DNA of 64,000 bases from Listeria aquatica FSL S10-1188 (GCF_000525795.1 NZ_AOCG01000006.1:301926-365925), one strand, 5' to 3'; shown: positions 48,616 through 59,089, counted from the stretch's first letter. Translations and numbers: made by a program. The notes: generated from the letters alone by a model not told the origin.

Positions 48616-48644
48616 ATTATAGCAAAGTTGAGTGAGAAAGTAAA
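48616..48644 (-). promoter_or_regulatory. Promoter of the antisense antitoxin RNA
   Basis: -35 TTTACT, 17-bp spacer, -10 TATAAT on the minus strand; a strong promoter, as expected for an antitoxin RNA in excess. Confidence 0.7.
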
Positions 48645-48670
48645 TAGCAAAGCGAGAGCCCTATCTACTC

Positions 48671-50141
48671 TTATTGACGATATTTCAGTGCCACAAACTT
48701 CACGTTAAGGTATTCTTCTATTCCAAAATGACCATTTTCACGTCCGAATCCTGAATGTTTCACACCACCAAAGGGTGTTTCTGGATGCGAGATTGCCATA
48801 TCATTTACCCCAACCATACCGTATTCAAGTGCATTACTGACTTCCTCTACTCGTTCCAGATTTTCTGTATAGAAATAAGAAGCTAGTCCAAATTCGCTAT
48901 CATTAGCTAGTTTGACAACTTCGTCATCAGCAACAAAGGAGATGATCGGAATAACTGGTCCGAAGGTTTCTTCATGAAAGATTCGCATCTGTTCTGTAAC
49001 ACCTGTTAAAACAGTCGGAGCAAAGAAATTCCCTTGATCGTAACCTTCACCAAGAAGTCTTTCTCCACCAAGCAAAATATCAGCGCCTTTTTCGGCCGCA
49101 TCTTTTAAGTTGTCGATCAATTTTTCGAATCGCATCTTCACGAATTAGTGGTCCAGCATCAACTCCTTCTTGTAGTCCATTTCCAACTTTCAATTTCTGT
49201 ACACGCTCAAGCACAAGTTTTATAAATTCTTGTTCCACTTCTTTTGCAACAAAAATCCGGTTTGGTGAAACACAAACTTGACCGTTATTCCGGAATTTTG
49301 CAGCAACAAGCCCGTCTGCCGCACTCACAAGATTAGCATCGGAAAACACGATGAAGGGCGCATGCCCGCCTAGCTCAAGCGAAATCTTCTTCAAGGTTTC
49401 CCCAGATTCTTGATACAATTTTTGTCCAACTGCTGTTGAGCCAGTAAACGTCAATTTGCGGACAGCATCGCTTGCTGTTAGAGCTTCTCCGATTTCAGAA
49501 GAGTTTCCAAGTAGTAAATTCACGACGCCTCTAGGAAAACCTGCTTCTTCGAAAATTTCAAAGAGCGCAAGTGCCGAAAGTGGCGTTTCGCTAGAAGGTT
49601 TCAAAATCACTGTGTTTCCAGCAGCAAGAGCTGGAGCAAGCTTTCGAGTCGCCATCCCCATTGGAAAATTCCACGGCGTAATGGCAGCAACAACCCCAAT
49701 AGGTTCTTTTTTTACAATGTAAACTCGTTTATTAGGCGCGGGAATCGTTTCCCCGTAAATTCGCCGCGCTTCTTCCGCATTAAAACGAAAATTTTCAGCT
49801 CCGGTCAAAATTTCTGCTTTTGCCTCTGCAATTGGTTTTCCTTGCTCGATTGTCATGATTTTAGCCAGCTTATCCGCATTTTCTTCTAACAAACGCGCAA
49901 CATGGTGCAAAAGTTCCACCCGATCGCGCAATTCCATCTCACGCCATTTAGGAAAAGCCTTTTGTGCCGCTTCAATCGCCCGCTTTGTATCTTCCATTTC
50001 TGCTTGTGCTACCTGTGCAATAATTTCTCCTGTTGCAGGATTATCGACTGCTTTTGTTTTCTGCAACGACCCGTCCTGCCAGTTCCCGTCAATGAAAAGC
50101 TGTGTCTTTACTTTGGGTAGTTCAGTATTCAATGTTATCAC
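48671..50141 (-). CDS. gabD: Succinate-semialdehyde dehydrogenase (NAD(P)+), one homopolymer error
   Basis: A T5 run (49121-49125), restored to four, gives 489 aa. Oxidises succinic semialdehyde to succinate (GABA shunt). Aldehyde-dehydrogenase motifs: ITPWNFPMGM, GSTAVGQKL cofactor loop, catalytic Glu in SLELGGHAPF, catalytic Cys in FRNNGQVCVSPNR, HEETFGPV. In Listeria GABA metabolism supports acid tolerance. Confidence 0.93.
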
Positions 50142-50190
50142 TCCTAAAAAGTTTTGACACTTCTCTTTTCCACAAATTTCTGTTTCTTAA

Positions 50191-50611
50191 TCATCCTAAA
50201 CGCTTCGCTAAGTAAAAACGAGTCACCCCCGGTTGCATGAAGTCTTTCAACTCGCCAAAGATTTTAAAGCCATTTTTTTTCGTAAAAAAGAGGCGCCTGA
50301 TAACTCATTGTTTCCAAATGAATTTGCGTACACCGATTTTGTTTCGCATAGTCTTCTGCTTGTTTTAATAAGATTTTGCCTATGCCTCTCCCTTTTTTTG
50401 CGGGATCCACTGCAAGTAGCGAAATATGCGCTGTATTCCATAAAATTTCCCCTGTAATTCCACCCGTATACTCCCCGCCTTCATAACTGGCAAAGGAAAA
50501 GTGTTCTTTTTGATAGGGAAATAGTTCTTCTTTTAAACTAGCCATATGGGCATCAAGCATCTCAATCAACCGTTCTTGATTAATCGTCAAATCTATTTCG
50601 CGAATATCCAT
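50191..50611 (-). CDS. GNAT-family N-acetyltransferase, one homopolymer error
   Basis: T8 (50273-50280), restored to seven, joins a C-terminal part (YEKNGFKIFGELKDFM...KRLG) to give about 139 aa from ATG 50611 (8 nt after AGGGGG; ATG 50617 is too close). CoA-binding motif VDPAKKGRGIGKILL, then APLFYEKNGF. Substrate unknown. Confidence 0.85.
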
Positions 50612-50629
50612 TTTCATTTCCCCCTTAAT

Positions 50630-50666
50630 AAAAAAAGTGAACCAGACACGTCTCGTTCACTTTTTC
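50630..50666. terminator. Bidirectional terminator
   Basis: Stem AAAGTGAAC/GTTCACTTT, A and T flanks; ends the formate/nitrite transporter gene. Confidence 0.85.
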
Positions 50667-50669
50667 CAT

Positions 50670-51491
50670 TTATTCACCAGAAGTTACTGGTTCTTGTACG
50701 TTCTCTTCCTTGACTTTAGCTGATGGAGTCGTTCGTTTATAAGCTAAAAAGTAAAATAAACTTACAAAAACAGCTCCGCCCACCGTGTTTCCAAGATAAA
50801 CGGGAAGTACATTCATCCAAAAATCCATCCAGCTGTAGCTTCCAGCAAAAATGGCAGCTGGAATAATAAACATGTTAGCGACAACGTGCTGGAATCCAAT
50901 AGCTACAAAAGCCATAACGGGGAACCAAATCCCCCAAATTTTCCCAGCAAAGTCTTTGGCGGCGTAAGATAACCAAACCGCAATCCCAACAAACCAGTTA
51001 CAGCCAATTCCTGAAACAAAAGCTACCCAAAATGGATCTTTAATTTTAGCACCTGCTGTTGCTACTGTTTTTGCTAAAAAGTCACCTTCTGTTAATCCGA
51101 CAAAATGGCCAAAAAAGTAAGCTACAAATAAGGCACCCACTAGATTCATAACCGTAACAATCGCAAAATTGCGCAGTAGTTTCATAAACGTTATTTTTCG
51201 ATCAAACCAAGCAAGCGAGACCGCCATCATATTTCCCGTAATCAGTTCTCCGCCACCTAGTAAAATGCAAATCAGTCCAACTGGAAATACAGAAGCCCCG
51301 ATAAAAGTTGCAAAACTTCCCCATTCATGTGGTGCGGTCCCAATCACGCGAATATAAAGCAAGTAGCCTAGTGAAATGAATGCACCGCCCAAAAAACCTA
51401 ATACGGTGAGCGCAAGCGCATTTGAATTTGCTTTTTGAATTCCTTTTTCAATCGTTACGTCTGTGACTTCTTGAGGCGTATAATAAGACAT
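50670..51491 (-). CDS. Formate/nitrite transporter (FNT) family channel
   Basis: 273 aa, six helices. FNT signatures: GGGELITGNMM and GIGCNWFVGIAVWLS, with VFPVGLICIL and a half-helix GFQHVVANMFII carrying the selectivity histidine. Homopentameric channel for formate or nitrite. Acidic C-terminal tail. Confidence 0.92.
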   Translation of the reverse strand: MSYYTPQEVTDVTIEKGIQKANSNALALTVLGFLGGAFISLGYLLYIRVIGTAPHEWGSFATFIGASVFPVGLICILLGGGELITGNMMAVSLAWFDRKITFMKLLRNFAIVTVMNLVGALFVAYFFGHFVGLTEGDFLAKTVATAGAKIKDPFWVAFVSGIGCNWFVGIAVWLSYAAKDFAGKIWGIWFPVMAFVAIGFQHVVANMFIIPAAIFAGSYSWMDFWMNVLPVYLGNTVGGAVFVSLFYFLAYKRTTPSAKVKEENVQEPVTSGE

Positions 51492-51583
51492 TCTTTTCCC
51501 TTCTTCCTAATTGTTAACTTCATCACAAAAATGCGCTTTCATTATAGCACACCGAGCGCGCATTCACAATACAAAATCGCATT

Positions 51584-51784
51584 TTAGCGCCGCTTATGAT
51601 TATGAATCGTGACAAGCCGCAGCATCCCGGCAAGAAATAAGAAAAAGATGATCACAAATACTACATAATTAATCCAAAATCCTTCAGCTGGAATAAAGTG
51701 GACTGCTTGAAGTCCCTTTTGAATCCCCATAACAATCAGTGTTGACACAGCAAGCATACCAAATAGCTGTAAATAGCGTTTCAA
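51584..51784 (-). CDS. Two-helix small membrane protein (separate product, or C-terminal domain of the FMN reductase)
   Basis: 66 aa if started at TTG 51784, which has AGGAGG 7 nt upstream: MKRYLQLFGMLAVSTLIVMG, then a second helix YVVFVIIFFLFLAGML and a basic tail. Listed separately because this internal start is well formed. See the overlapping reductase entry for the fusion alternative. Confidence 0.45.
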   Translation of the reverse strand: MKRYLQLFGMLAVSTLIVMGIQKGLQAVHFIPAEGFWINYVVFVIIFFLFLAGMLRLVTIHNHKRR

Positions 51785-52343
51785 TGTAAATCCTCCTCTT
51801 TCCACCCGTTCTACAAGTTTTTTTTCCCAGGGCTGTTGCTTCTTCGCGTTTCTTTGCAGGAACTTCTTCCATTTGAAAAGTCCCCGTTAAAACAATTTCA
51901 CCTGCTCGGTGCATCCCTGCTTGTGACATCACCGTATCAATTTGATTAAATGTCGCATCGGTAATTCCTGCAAGCGTATTTTCAAAAGCGCCTTTATAGC
52001 ATGAGGTAATCGATACATAACTTTTTCCTTTAAATAAATGAGGAATATTTTCTCCTTTGCTCGTAAGGTGCACAAAGTAATCACGTAAATGGTCGAAAAA
52101 TTGCTTCATACTTCCACTTACATTCCCAAAATAAGTAGGGGTTGCAAAAATCATACAATCTGCTTGTTTTAATTTTTTGCCCAATCGACGAACTTCTTCT
52201 TGCTTCGTTGGATCAAACGTCTCTTCCAATACGATAAGGCTTGTTTCAGCACCAGCAAGCTCTGCGCCTCGCAAAACTTCATCAAGTAGCTGCGCTGTTA
52301 ATCCCTTTTGATTCTGTGTTCCAAGGATTCCAATAATTTTCAT
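51584..52343 (-). CDS. NAD(P)H-dependent FMN reductase (flavodoxin-like), apparently continuous with a C-terminal membrane module; one homopolymer error
   Basis: The N-terminal 170 residues are a flavodoxin-fold FMN reductase: MKIIGILGTQNQKGLTAQLL, FATPTYFGNVSGSMKQFFDH, SITSCYKGAFENTLAG. At the T8 run 51818-51825, taking one base away lets the frame run through ALGKKLVERVERGGFTLKRY into a two-helix membrane protein, giving 252 aa. If a base were missing instead, the reductase would stop at once (ALGKKNL) and the membrane part would be separate. The one-base-too-long rule of the other genes favours the fusion, but the AGGAGG-TTG inside leaves doubt. Confidence 0.65.
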
Positions 52344-52414
52344 TTTGTTCCCTTCCTTTTGTCGATTCTACCTGTATTTTACCTTGTTCGTAAGATCTTT
52401 CACAATCAAAAACC

Positions 52415-53484
52415 TTAAGAAAAGAAAAATTGCTTGATTCCTGCTAAAGCGAGCACGACAAATAAAATAATCCAGACGATCGGCCGTCCTAAATTAACCG
52501 TCCAGCCAATTCCAAACCTTTTTTCGACAAATAAAGCCGAATCTGAACGATTGAAATAAAATATCCCTAGTTTCCAGTAGTGATCATCTTTTTGTACAAT
52601 TTTCCGCTCGCGCCGGATTCCCATCACTTTAAGTCGGCTCCCACCTTGACCAATAAAAAAAAGTCATCCATAAAAGGCAAACAGGAAGAAGGAGCCACAG
52701 CAATCTCGATATCACTTGCACGGCTGACGAGCTCCAGTCTAATAAGAAGGAGCCCTGTAAAAATCCGAAAAACAAAACGGTTAAAAGGCCTGCTCCGAAC
52801 ATAACCTTGCTACAAAGACGTCTAGACCGTTTCATACGTTCTAGTGAGATCTCGGGGTCATCTTGGTCAATGATTCGTTTACTTTTTTGAATCGTAGCAT
52901 GGAGTCCGAGAAAAGTGAGGATTGCCAAAAGTTGGGAACCTAGCCATATTGAGGCACTAAATGGCGTTTTTGCTTTTTCAGTTTCAAAAATACCGTTTAA
53001 CTTCCAGTAGGCAGGGAGCTTTGCAGGCGCTTGTTCATAAAATATGACTGTCAAAAAAAAGCGTCAGTAAAAAGAACAAAAATGGAATCAAATAATACCA
53101 TCCTGAGATAACCCATTTATGCTGACTTCCAGATGCTTCCACAATAACCATAGCTTGTTCCTGCAAATTTCCTTCCGCAATCTGTTGTTTTTTAAAGGTT
53201 TTAGTTCGGAAATGATAAACTAAATATATGCCAAAACTACAAGCTATATAAAAAAGTAGCAAACTGGAAAACCATGAAAAAATGAAACTAACTAGAAATA
53301 GGCCTATGGCTAGAAATCCCATTAAGAAAGCATACTGCCTTTTCCATTTAAGAATTTGCTTTGACCCACTTAATTTTGTTCCCACATTGATCCCAAAACT
53401 TTCCGAACTTCTTGTTACAAAAGGGACTGAACTTAAGATTGCAGCTAGTAAACCTAAGCTAAAAGTAAAAGTTAAGAAACTCAT
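52415..53484 (-). CDS. DUF1648/DUF5808-type multispanning membrane protein, two homopolymer errors
   Basis: A8 at 53053-53060 and 52655-52662, each one base long; restored, 355 aa. About eight helices. The N-terminal region has VPFVTRSSESFGINVGTKL, a middle DUF1648-like unit (FYEQAPAKLPAYWKLNG), and a C-terminal DUF5808-like unit (DDHYWKLGIFYFNRSD, FGIGWTVNLGRP). Related proteins are often paired with YtrA-type GntR regulators, as here: its ATG overlaps the gntR stop by 4 nt. Possibly a membrane stress or bacteriocin immunity role like SdpI (inference). Confidence 0.82.
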
Positions 53485-53885
53485 CTTGCCTCTTTCCCTT
53501 GTTTATCTGCTTGGAGCTCGTGGTAAAGCAATTTACATTCTTGCATAAATGACTGTTCGGAAACAGAACGGGCGATCGCTTCGGCGACTATCGGACGCAA
53601 TTTCTGGTTTAACGCATGCAAATAAGTAGCATCTGCTGCCTGAACCCCCTCTAAAGGGATGGATACGCCTTGCTTGCGATGAATTTCAATAAGTCCTTCT
53701 CGTGCAAGGAGCTGATAGGCTTTATTCACGGTATGGAAATTAATGCCAATGTCTGCTGCAAGACTTCGTACGGATGGAAGTTTTTCACCAGGAGAAAACT
53801 CACCTTTTGCAATTCCTTCAATAACCTGGTTGCGAATTTGCATATAAATCGGTTCTTCTGCTTCTAAGTTAATTTGAAGTAACAT
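53481..53885 (-). CDS. GntR regulator, YtrA subfamily
   Basis: 134 aa. Winged helix (about 10-75): PIYMQIRNQVIEGIAKGEFS, GEKLPSVRSLAADIGINFHT, VNKAYQLLAREGLIE; short C-terminal helical dimerisation part as in YtrA. Co-translated with the DUF1648 membrane protein. A palindrome TGTTATAACA sits just upstream. Confidence 0.92.
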   Translation of the reverse strand: MLLQINLEAEEPIYMQIRNQVIEGIAKGEFSPGEKLPSVRSLAADIGINFHTVNKAYQLLAREGLIEIHRKQGVSIPLEGVQAADATYLHALNQKLRPIVAEAIARSVSEQSFMQECKLLYHELQADKQGKEAR

Positions 53886-53904
53886 CGCATAACACCTTCT
53901 TTCT

Positions 53905-53925
53905 TGTTATAACAAACATATAACA
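53905..53925. promoter_or_regulatory. Candidate operator of the YtrA-type GntR gene
   Basis: Perfect palindrome TGTTATAACA (53905-53914) with a further half site ATAACA to its right, 20-40 bp upstream of the GntR start, near a TTGACT -35. Autoregulation is typical for this subfamily. Confidence 0.5.
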
Positions 53926-54006
53926 GTTTGAAAAAGAAGTCAATTTGAAATAGCCAAACCCCTTAAATCATGCTAAACTAGAATAAAAATGGGAAGGGAG
54001 AATGGA

Positions 54007-55185
54007 ATGAAAAATTCACGTTTTCGTGAGAGTAAACTGTTCTTTTGGACAATCGAAATTCTGGCAATTGTAGCAATCGTCTTTTTACTCTTACAAATGA
54101 AATACATATTCTCACCAATTGGGGTGATTATTTCAACATTATTCTTGCCAATCTTAGTTTCTGGGTTCTTGTTTTACATGTTTAATCCGCTTGTCGAATT
54201 TCTTGAAAAGCGAAAAGTTCCACGTGTGCTTGGCATTATTTTAATTTTTATTGTGTTTATCGTTTTATTCACACTTGCAGTTATTCAAATGGGGCCCGTG
54301 CTTGCAAACCAAATCGCTTCTCTTGCAAAGGCGCTACCAGGTTACTGGACAGACTTTGAAAAATGGTTTAACGCGCTTGTCAAAGAGTCACCGTTTAAAA
54401 ATCTGGACATTCAAGGGGAACTAAGTAAAGCTAATATTTCCATCCCTAAAATCATGAATATCGTCTTAGATGGTGTTTCAACGGGAATTGGTGCTGTAGC
54501 AAGCTTTATTACAAGCTTCGTGATGGTGCTTGTCACGGTTCCATTTATTTTGCTTTATATGTTTAAAGATGGGCATCGTTTCATGGATTCGGTTGAAAAG
54601 TTTTTCCCGAAATTCATCCGTCCAGATGCTAAAAAAATCATTCAAGAAATGAACAAAACGCTTTCAACTTATATCAGTTCACAAGCTCTTGATTGTTTAA
54701 TCGTTGGGATTTTAACATTTATCGGCTATTTAATCATCGGACAGCCTTACGGACTTTTGTTTGCTTTTATCGCCGGAGCAACGAACATTATTCCTTATTT
54801 AGGGCCAGTTATCGGTGCTGCACCTGCTGTGTTAGTGGCGCTGTTCACTTCGCCTCTTCAGGCATTGCTTGTGATTATCGTAGTTGTGATCGTGCAACAG
54901 TTAGATGGAAACGTCATGCAGCCCCTAATTATGGGACGTTCGCTCAAGATTCACCCGTTAACAATTATTGTGATTTTGCTTGTGGCAGGAAATCTAGCGG
55001 GTTTACTGGGAATGGTGCTCGGCGTACCGCTTTACGCGGTCGTAAAAACCATCATTGTCAATGTTGTTAAACTCATTCAGCTACGGCGTGATGGAAAAAA
55101 ACACCTAGGTGATGACAATGATGATGGTGATACCAGTTCAAGTCAACCTGCTGATGCTTCACCAGAAACCGAATCAAGCAAATAA
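54007..55185 (+). CDS. AI-2E family transporter (second paralogue)
   Basis: 392 aa from ATG 54007, which fits the AAGGGAG site better than ATG 53989. Same family as the gene at 11298-12357: N-terminal helix pair, soluble middle domain (about 100-170), C-terminal helix block with GATNIIPYLGPVIGA and GRSLKIHPLTIIVI. The tail is long, acidic and Ser-rich (GDDNDDGDTSSSQ). Confidence 0.92.
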   Translation: MKNSRFRESKLFFWTIEILAIVAIVFLLLQMKYIFSPIGVIISTLFLPILVSGFLFYMFNPLVEFLEKRKVPRVLGIILIFIVFIVLFTLAVIQMGPVLANQIASLAKALPGYWTDFEKWFNALVKESPFKNLDIQGELSKANISIPKIMNIVLDGVSTGIGAVASFITSFVMVLVTVPFILLYMFKDGHRFMDSVEKFFPKFIRPDAKKIIQEMNKTLSTYISSQALDCLIVGILTFIGYLIIGQPYGLLFAFIAGATNIIPYLGPVIGAAPAVLVALFTSPLQALLVIIVVVIVQQLDGNVMQPLIMGRSLKIHPLTIIVILLVAGNLAGLLGMVLGVPLYAVVKTIIVNVVKLIQLRRDGKKHLGDDNDDGDTSSSQPADASPETESSK

Positions 55186-55214
55186 AAAAGTAGGGCAACT
55201 GCCCTACTTTTTTA
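55184..55214. terminator. Bidirectional terminator
   Basis: Stem AAAAAAGTAGGGCA/GCCCTACTTTTTT between convergent genes. Confidence 0.9.
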
Positions 55215-55886
55215 TTCTGCCGTAAAATGTGAAATATCATTTAATCGCTCTACTTTAAACAGTCCTTTTTCATAAACAAGAACGGTTACACTTGCATTGT
55301 CGAGAACGAAACTTTCCGTAATGGACGGTTCAAGTTCATGTACAATGTTTCGAATGGTATTCCCGTGTGCGACAATCAAAATATTACCACCTGTATCACG
55401 ATGCCGATTGATCACATGTAAAAAGCCTTGCTCAACACGCGTCCAAAACGTCATAAAATCTTCTGCATCACCTGTTGGATCCGCTTTTTTTGTGGCATTC
55501 ATCATGCCCCTCACATCTTCATGCGCAAAAAAATCTTCCTGTGAAGCATACCCATTCGCCCGCGCAATTTCATTCCAAGCTACATCACTTTTCTCGCCTT
55601 CAAACGATCCAAAAAAAGTTTCACGAAATTCTTTGCGTGGTTCAAGTTGAAGTCCAAAGCCGTGTTTGTTTTCATGGAGTAAAATTTCTGCTGTAGCAAT
55701 CGTCCGGTGTAAATCACTGCTGTAAGCCGCCACAAATTCCGTATCCGAAAGACCACGTCCGCTTTCTCGAACCTTGTTACTTCCTTCTGGCGTTAGTGGC
55801 GTATCTGCCCAGCCTTGCATCCTCAAATTCTTATTTAAATACGTTTGACCGTGTCTCACAAAATAAAGAGCTAACTTTTCTGGCAT
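55212..55886 (-). CDS. Histidine phosphatase / phosphoglycerate mutase family protein
   Basis: 224 aa. Catalytic FVRHGQTYLN (Arg-His-Gly) at residue about 10, second Arg in SSDLHRTIATAE, Glu in FRETFFGSFEGE, second His in LIVAHGNTI. Cofactor-independent-looking phosphatase of the broad PGM family; a true glycolytic mutase is unlikely because of length and insertions. Confidence 0.9.
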   Translation of the reverse strand: MPEKLALYFVRHGQTYLNKNLRMQGWADTPLTPEGSNKVRESGRGLSDTEFVAAYSSDLHRTIATAEILLHENKHGFGLQLEPRKEFRETFFGSFEGEKSDVAWNEIARANGYASQEDFFAHEDVRGMMNATKKADPTGDAEDFMTFWTRVEQGFLHVINRHRDTGGNILIVAHGNTIRNIVHELEPSITESFVLDNASVTVLVYEKGLFKVERLNDISHFTAE

Positions 55887-55949
55887 AATATCCCTCCTTC
55901 ATTTTTCTTTCTATATATTCATTCTTCCCTCTGCATAAAGGAATAAACG

Positions 55950-57299
55950 CTAGCGCATCGTCACAAATTCTTCTGCGCTTGTTGGATGGATTGCAACTGT
56001 GTTATCAAAGTCCGCTTTTGTTGCGCCCATTTTAATAGCAACTGCAAAACCTTGTAGCAACTCATCCATCCCTGTTCCGATTCCGTGTAAGCCAACGATT
56101 CGTTCATTTTCGCCTTCGCAAATAAGCTTCATTCGTGACGACTCACGGTGTTCTGTTATGACCGTATACATCGAGGTAAAAGAAGATTGATAAACTTTGA
56201 TATCTTTTTCCCCGTATTTCTGAATCGCTTCTGGTTCAGTAAGACCAATTGTGCCAATGGGTGGATGGCTGAATACAACCGTTGGAATCAAGTCATAATC
56301 AAGATGCTCATCAAGTTTACCATTAAAGAGTCGTTCAGAAAGTCTTCTTCCAGCTGCAATCGCAACGGGGGTTAATTCCACATGGCCAGTTACATCGCCA
56401 ATGGCATATATACCTGGAACATTTGTGTTTTGGTATTTATCCACTTCGATGAATCCAGATTCCGTAAGCTTAACCCCAGTGTTTTCAAGCGCTAGTGTGT
56501 CTGTAACGGGTTTCCGTCCAATCGCCCAAATAACTTTATCAACGGTTTGTGTTCGTCCGTCTTCTAGTACAAGCGTCAAACTGCCATCTTCATTTTTCAC
56601 AATTTCTTTTGGAACTGCGTGCGTATGAAGTTTAGGACCATTTTTTTCCATTAGTTCCACAAGTGTTTCTGAAATCATCGGATCAAACGAACGAAGAGGA
56701 GCATGTTTTCTCACAAAAAGATGGGTTTCCGTTCCAAAAGCATTTAAAATGCCAGCAAGTTCAACAGCGATGTAACCTGCACCGACAACAGCAACACGTT
56801 TTGGCAATTCTTTCATTGCGAAAAAGCCATTAGAATCGATGCCATATTCAGCACCTTTGACATCTGGGATCGCTGGTTTTCCGCCAGTCGCAATTAAAAT
56901 GTGATCAGCTGTATAACGCTCCCCGTTTACTTCAATCGTTTTAGCATCTACAAAGTGAGCATACCCTCGAAGAACATCTACGTGATTGCTATCAAGCCCT
57001 TGTTTGTAAAGGCCATGCAAACGATCAATATATTTTTCACGATTTGAAACTAGAGTTCCAAAATCAAACGAGACTTCCCCTGTTAAGCCATAAGCGGGAC
57101 CTAGTTTTTCCATGCCTTCTTTAATATCTGCCCCGTACCACATTACTTTTTTAGGTACACAGCCTACATTCACACAAGTTCCACCAAGATGAACTGGTTC
57201 CACAAGTGCGACTTTTTTTCCGTACATGCCAGCTCGGTTGGAAGAAGCAATTCCCCCGCTTCCGCCACCAATGGCAATATAATCATAATGCTTACTCAT
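55950..57299 (-). CDS. gor: Glutathione-disulfide reductase
   Basis: 449 aa from ATG 57299, with GGAGG 8 nt upstream. FAD motif [13 protein letters not shown], redox-active [18 protein letters not shown] motif [25 protein letters not shown], and C-terminal [10 protein letters not shown] with the catalytic His. Reduces GSSG (or a related disulfide) with NADPH, which suits Listeria, which makes glutathione itself. Confidence 0.93.
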   Translation of the reverse strand: MSKHYDYIAIGGGSGGIASSNRAGMYGKKVALVEPVHLGGTCVNVGCVPKKVMWYGADIKEGMEKLGPAYGLTGEVSFDFGTLVSNREKYIDRLHGLYKQGLDSNHVDVLRGYAHFVDAKTIEVNGERYTADHILIATGGKPAIPDVKGAEYGIDSNGFFAMKELPKRVAVVGAGYIAVELAGILNAFGTETHLFVRKHAPLRSFDPMISETLVELMEKNGPKLHTHAVPKEIVKNEDGSLTLVLEDGRTQTVDKVIWAIGRKPVTDTLALENTGVKLTESGFIEVDKYQNTNVPGIYAIGDVTGHVELTPVAIAAGRRLSERLFNGKLDEHLDYDLIPTVVFSHPPIGTIGLTEPEAIQKYGEKDIKVYQSSFTSMYTVITEHRESSRMKLICEGENERIVGLHGIGTGMDELLQGFAVAIKMGATKADFDNTVAIHPTSAEEFVTMR

Positions 57300-57365
57300 T
57301 GTAAAATCCTCCAATCAAAGCCTCTCATAGTTTAAGTTTACTAGAAATCCAAAAAAAACGAGAAG

Positions 57366-57402
57366 GAAAAAGCCTCCAAGCATGAGCTTGGAGGCTTTTT
57401 CC
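57366..57402. terminator. Terminator of the YjeM-type transporter gene
   Basis: Stem AAAAAGCCTCCAAGC/GCTTGGAGGCTTTTT. Confidence 0.9.
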
Positions 57403-57403
57403 T

Positions 57404-58903
57404 TTATTTCGCGCGACGTTTGCGCAAATCATAATTCTCATAAATTAGAATAGCAAGAATCGAGAATACGACAGGTCCTGCGATCATCCAAATGGTATCA
57501 TTCCAATTCCCAGTTGTAATGACTGGTTGGATGATCGTAAATACGTTCGCAAAGCCAACTACGACTGCGATAATAGCTGTGATCAGATAGGCACTCCACT
57601 TCGTCTTATAAGCGACGAATGGTCGTTCAAGGCCTTCCCGATTTTTAAAGAATGGGAAAGCGAACGATAAGAATAAATAAGGAAGCGTCATCGAGACATT
57701 CGCCATCAGTGTCAGTTTATTGTAGAAGGCAGAGGCATTGCTTCCGCCAAAAGAAGCGATCAAAATAATGACAACAACGATAAGACACTGGATCCACATT
57801 GCAAACTCTGGCATTCCTGCCTTGTTGATCTTAGTCATTCGTTTTGGCCAAAGTTCTTTCGGTGTTCCTTGAATAATTGACTTAAGTGGTGAATAGATCA
57901 ATGTGAAAAATGCACCTGTATAAGCAAGGAACATAGAGAGCCCCGTGACTCGCGCAAAAACAGAGGCAATGGTTTGTGCCGTTTCAGTAGAAGCGTGAAA
58001 GGCATTTCCGAGCTCAAGTCCTAGGTTATACATCAACACATAGGTGATGTTTCCAAGGTTAGTGGTTTCACCAGCAAGTACTTTCATCCAGTTTGTACTC
58101 ACACCCCACATTAGAATTCCAATCGCATAACCGACCGAAATAACGACAGCCGCGATCATGATTCCTTTTGGAAAAGTCTTTTTCGGATTTTTGGTTTGGT
58201 CAACGAGTCCTGCAACAGCTTCTGTTCCCCCGTATGCAAAAATCGCAAATACACAGAAACTCAAAATGGAAATTGGACTCAAGTAGTTTGGATTCGGTGA
58301 AACAAGAAAATCTTTTACGCCGTCAATATTTTGTTGGAACGCTCCACCATTTAAAACAAGAATGATTGCACTAACAAGAATTAAAACAACATTGAGCCCC
58401 ATAACGGCAAAGCCACCGATGGTTGTAACTTTCGTAATTTGTCGAAGACCTTTTGATGCAAAGAAAGTCACAACAACCATCCAAAGGACACCTAAAATAC
58501 CGATCGTTTGTGTTGGAGTAAGCGACAGGATCGTCCATTCCTGTGTTTTGTCCGTTCCAAAAAGGAAGGTTGAAAACGGAATCCACACCTTGGAAGCAAT
58601 TCCTACCATCCAAATAATATACGAAGTGAACCACATGAAAGTGACGATAAACGCATAACGCGGTCCGACACTGTCATTCATCCATGAATAGATGCCGCCT
58701 TGTTCTTTCCGATAAGCGGAACCATATTCAGCCATCATAAGCGCAAATGGGATAAAGAACAGCACAGCGGCTGCGATGTACCATGGAATTGCGCTATAAC
58801 CCATCAAATAAAAGCCAACTGGCCCATTCGCAAAGCCAAATACGGAAGTGAAGATCATTAAGATTAGGCTAAATAACCCCATTTTTTTAACTTCATTTGT
58901 CAT
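57404..58903 (-). CDS. yjeM: Amino-acid antiporter of the APC superfamily (YjeM-type, GABA/glutamate antiporter-like)
   Basis: 499 aa from ATG 58903 (9 nt after GAGG). About 12-14 helices. Strong resemblance to E. coli YjeM along the length: KKMGLFSLILMIFTSVFGFA, RKEQGGIYSWMNDSVGPR, FAYGGTEAVAGLVDQT, STNWMKVL. Substrate not established; the GadC-type subfamily exchanges glutamate, GABA or similar. Single gene with its own terminator. Confidence 0.87.
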   Translation of the reverse strand: MTNEVKKMGLFSLILMIFTSVFGFANGPVGFYLMGYSAIPWYIAAAVLFFIPFALMMAEYGSAYRKEQGGIYSWMNDSVGPRYAFIVTFMWFTSYIIWMVGIASKVWIPFSTFLFGTDKTQEWTILSLTPTQTIGILGVLWMVVVTFFASKGLRQITKVTTIGGFAVMGLNVVLILVSAIILVLNGGAFQQNIDGVKDFLVSPNPNYLSPISILSFCVFAIFAYGGTEAVAGLVDQTKNPKKTFPKGIMIAAVVISVGYAIGILMWGVSTNWMKVLAGETTNLGNITYVLMYNLGLELGNAFHASTETAQTIASVFARVTGLSMFLAYTGAFFTLIYSPLKSIIQGTPKELWPKRMTKINKAGMPEFAMWIQCLIVVVIILIASFGGSNASAFYNKLTLMANVSMTLPYLFLSFAFPFFKNREGLERPFVAYKTKWSAYLITAIIAVVVGFANVFTIIQPVITTGNWNDTIWMIAGPVVFSILAILIYENYDLRKRRAK

Positions 58904-59089
58904 AAACTCATTCCTCATTTCAAGAGTAGTTATTCTCTCTTATTTTAACTTGTAAACTACTTTGGACGATTTTCCCCCACGTCATTATACCACCAAAAAT
59001 CCAAAATCCTTTTTAAAAGAACAATCTTAATAGCACGCAAACTCAGATATGCGCGATTTATCTAAAAACAGTATTTTTTTACAAAAAAA

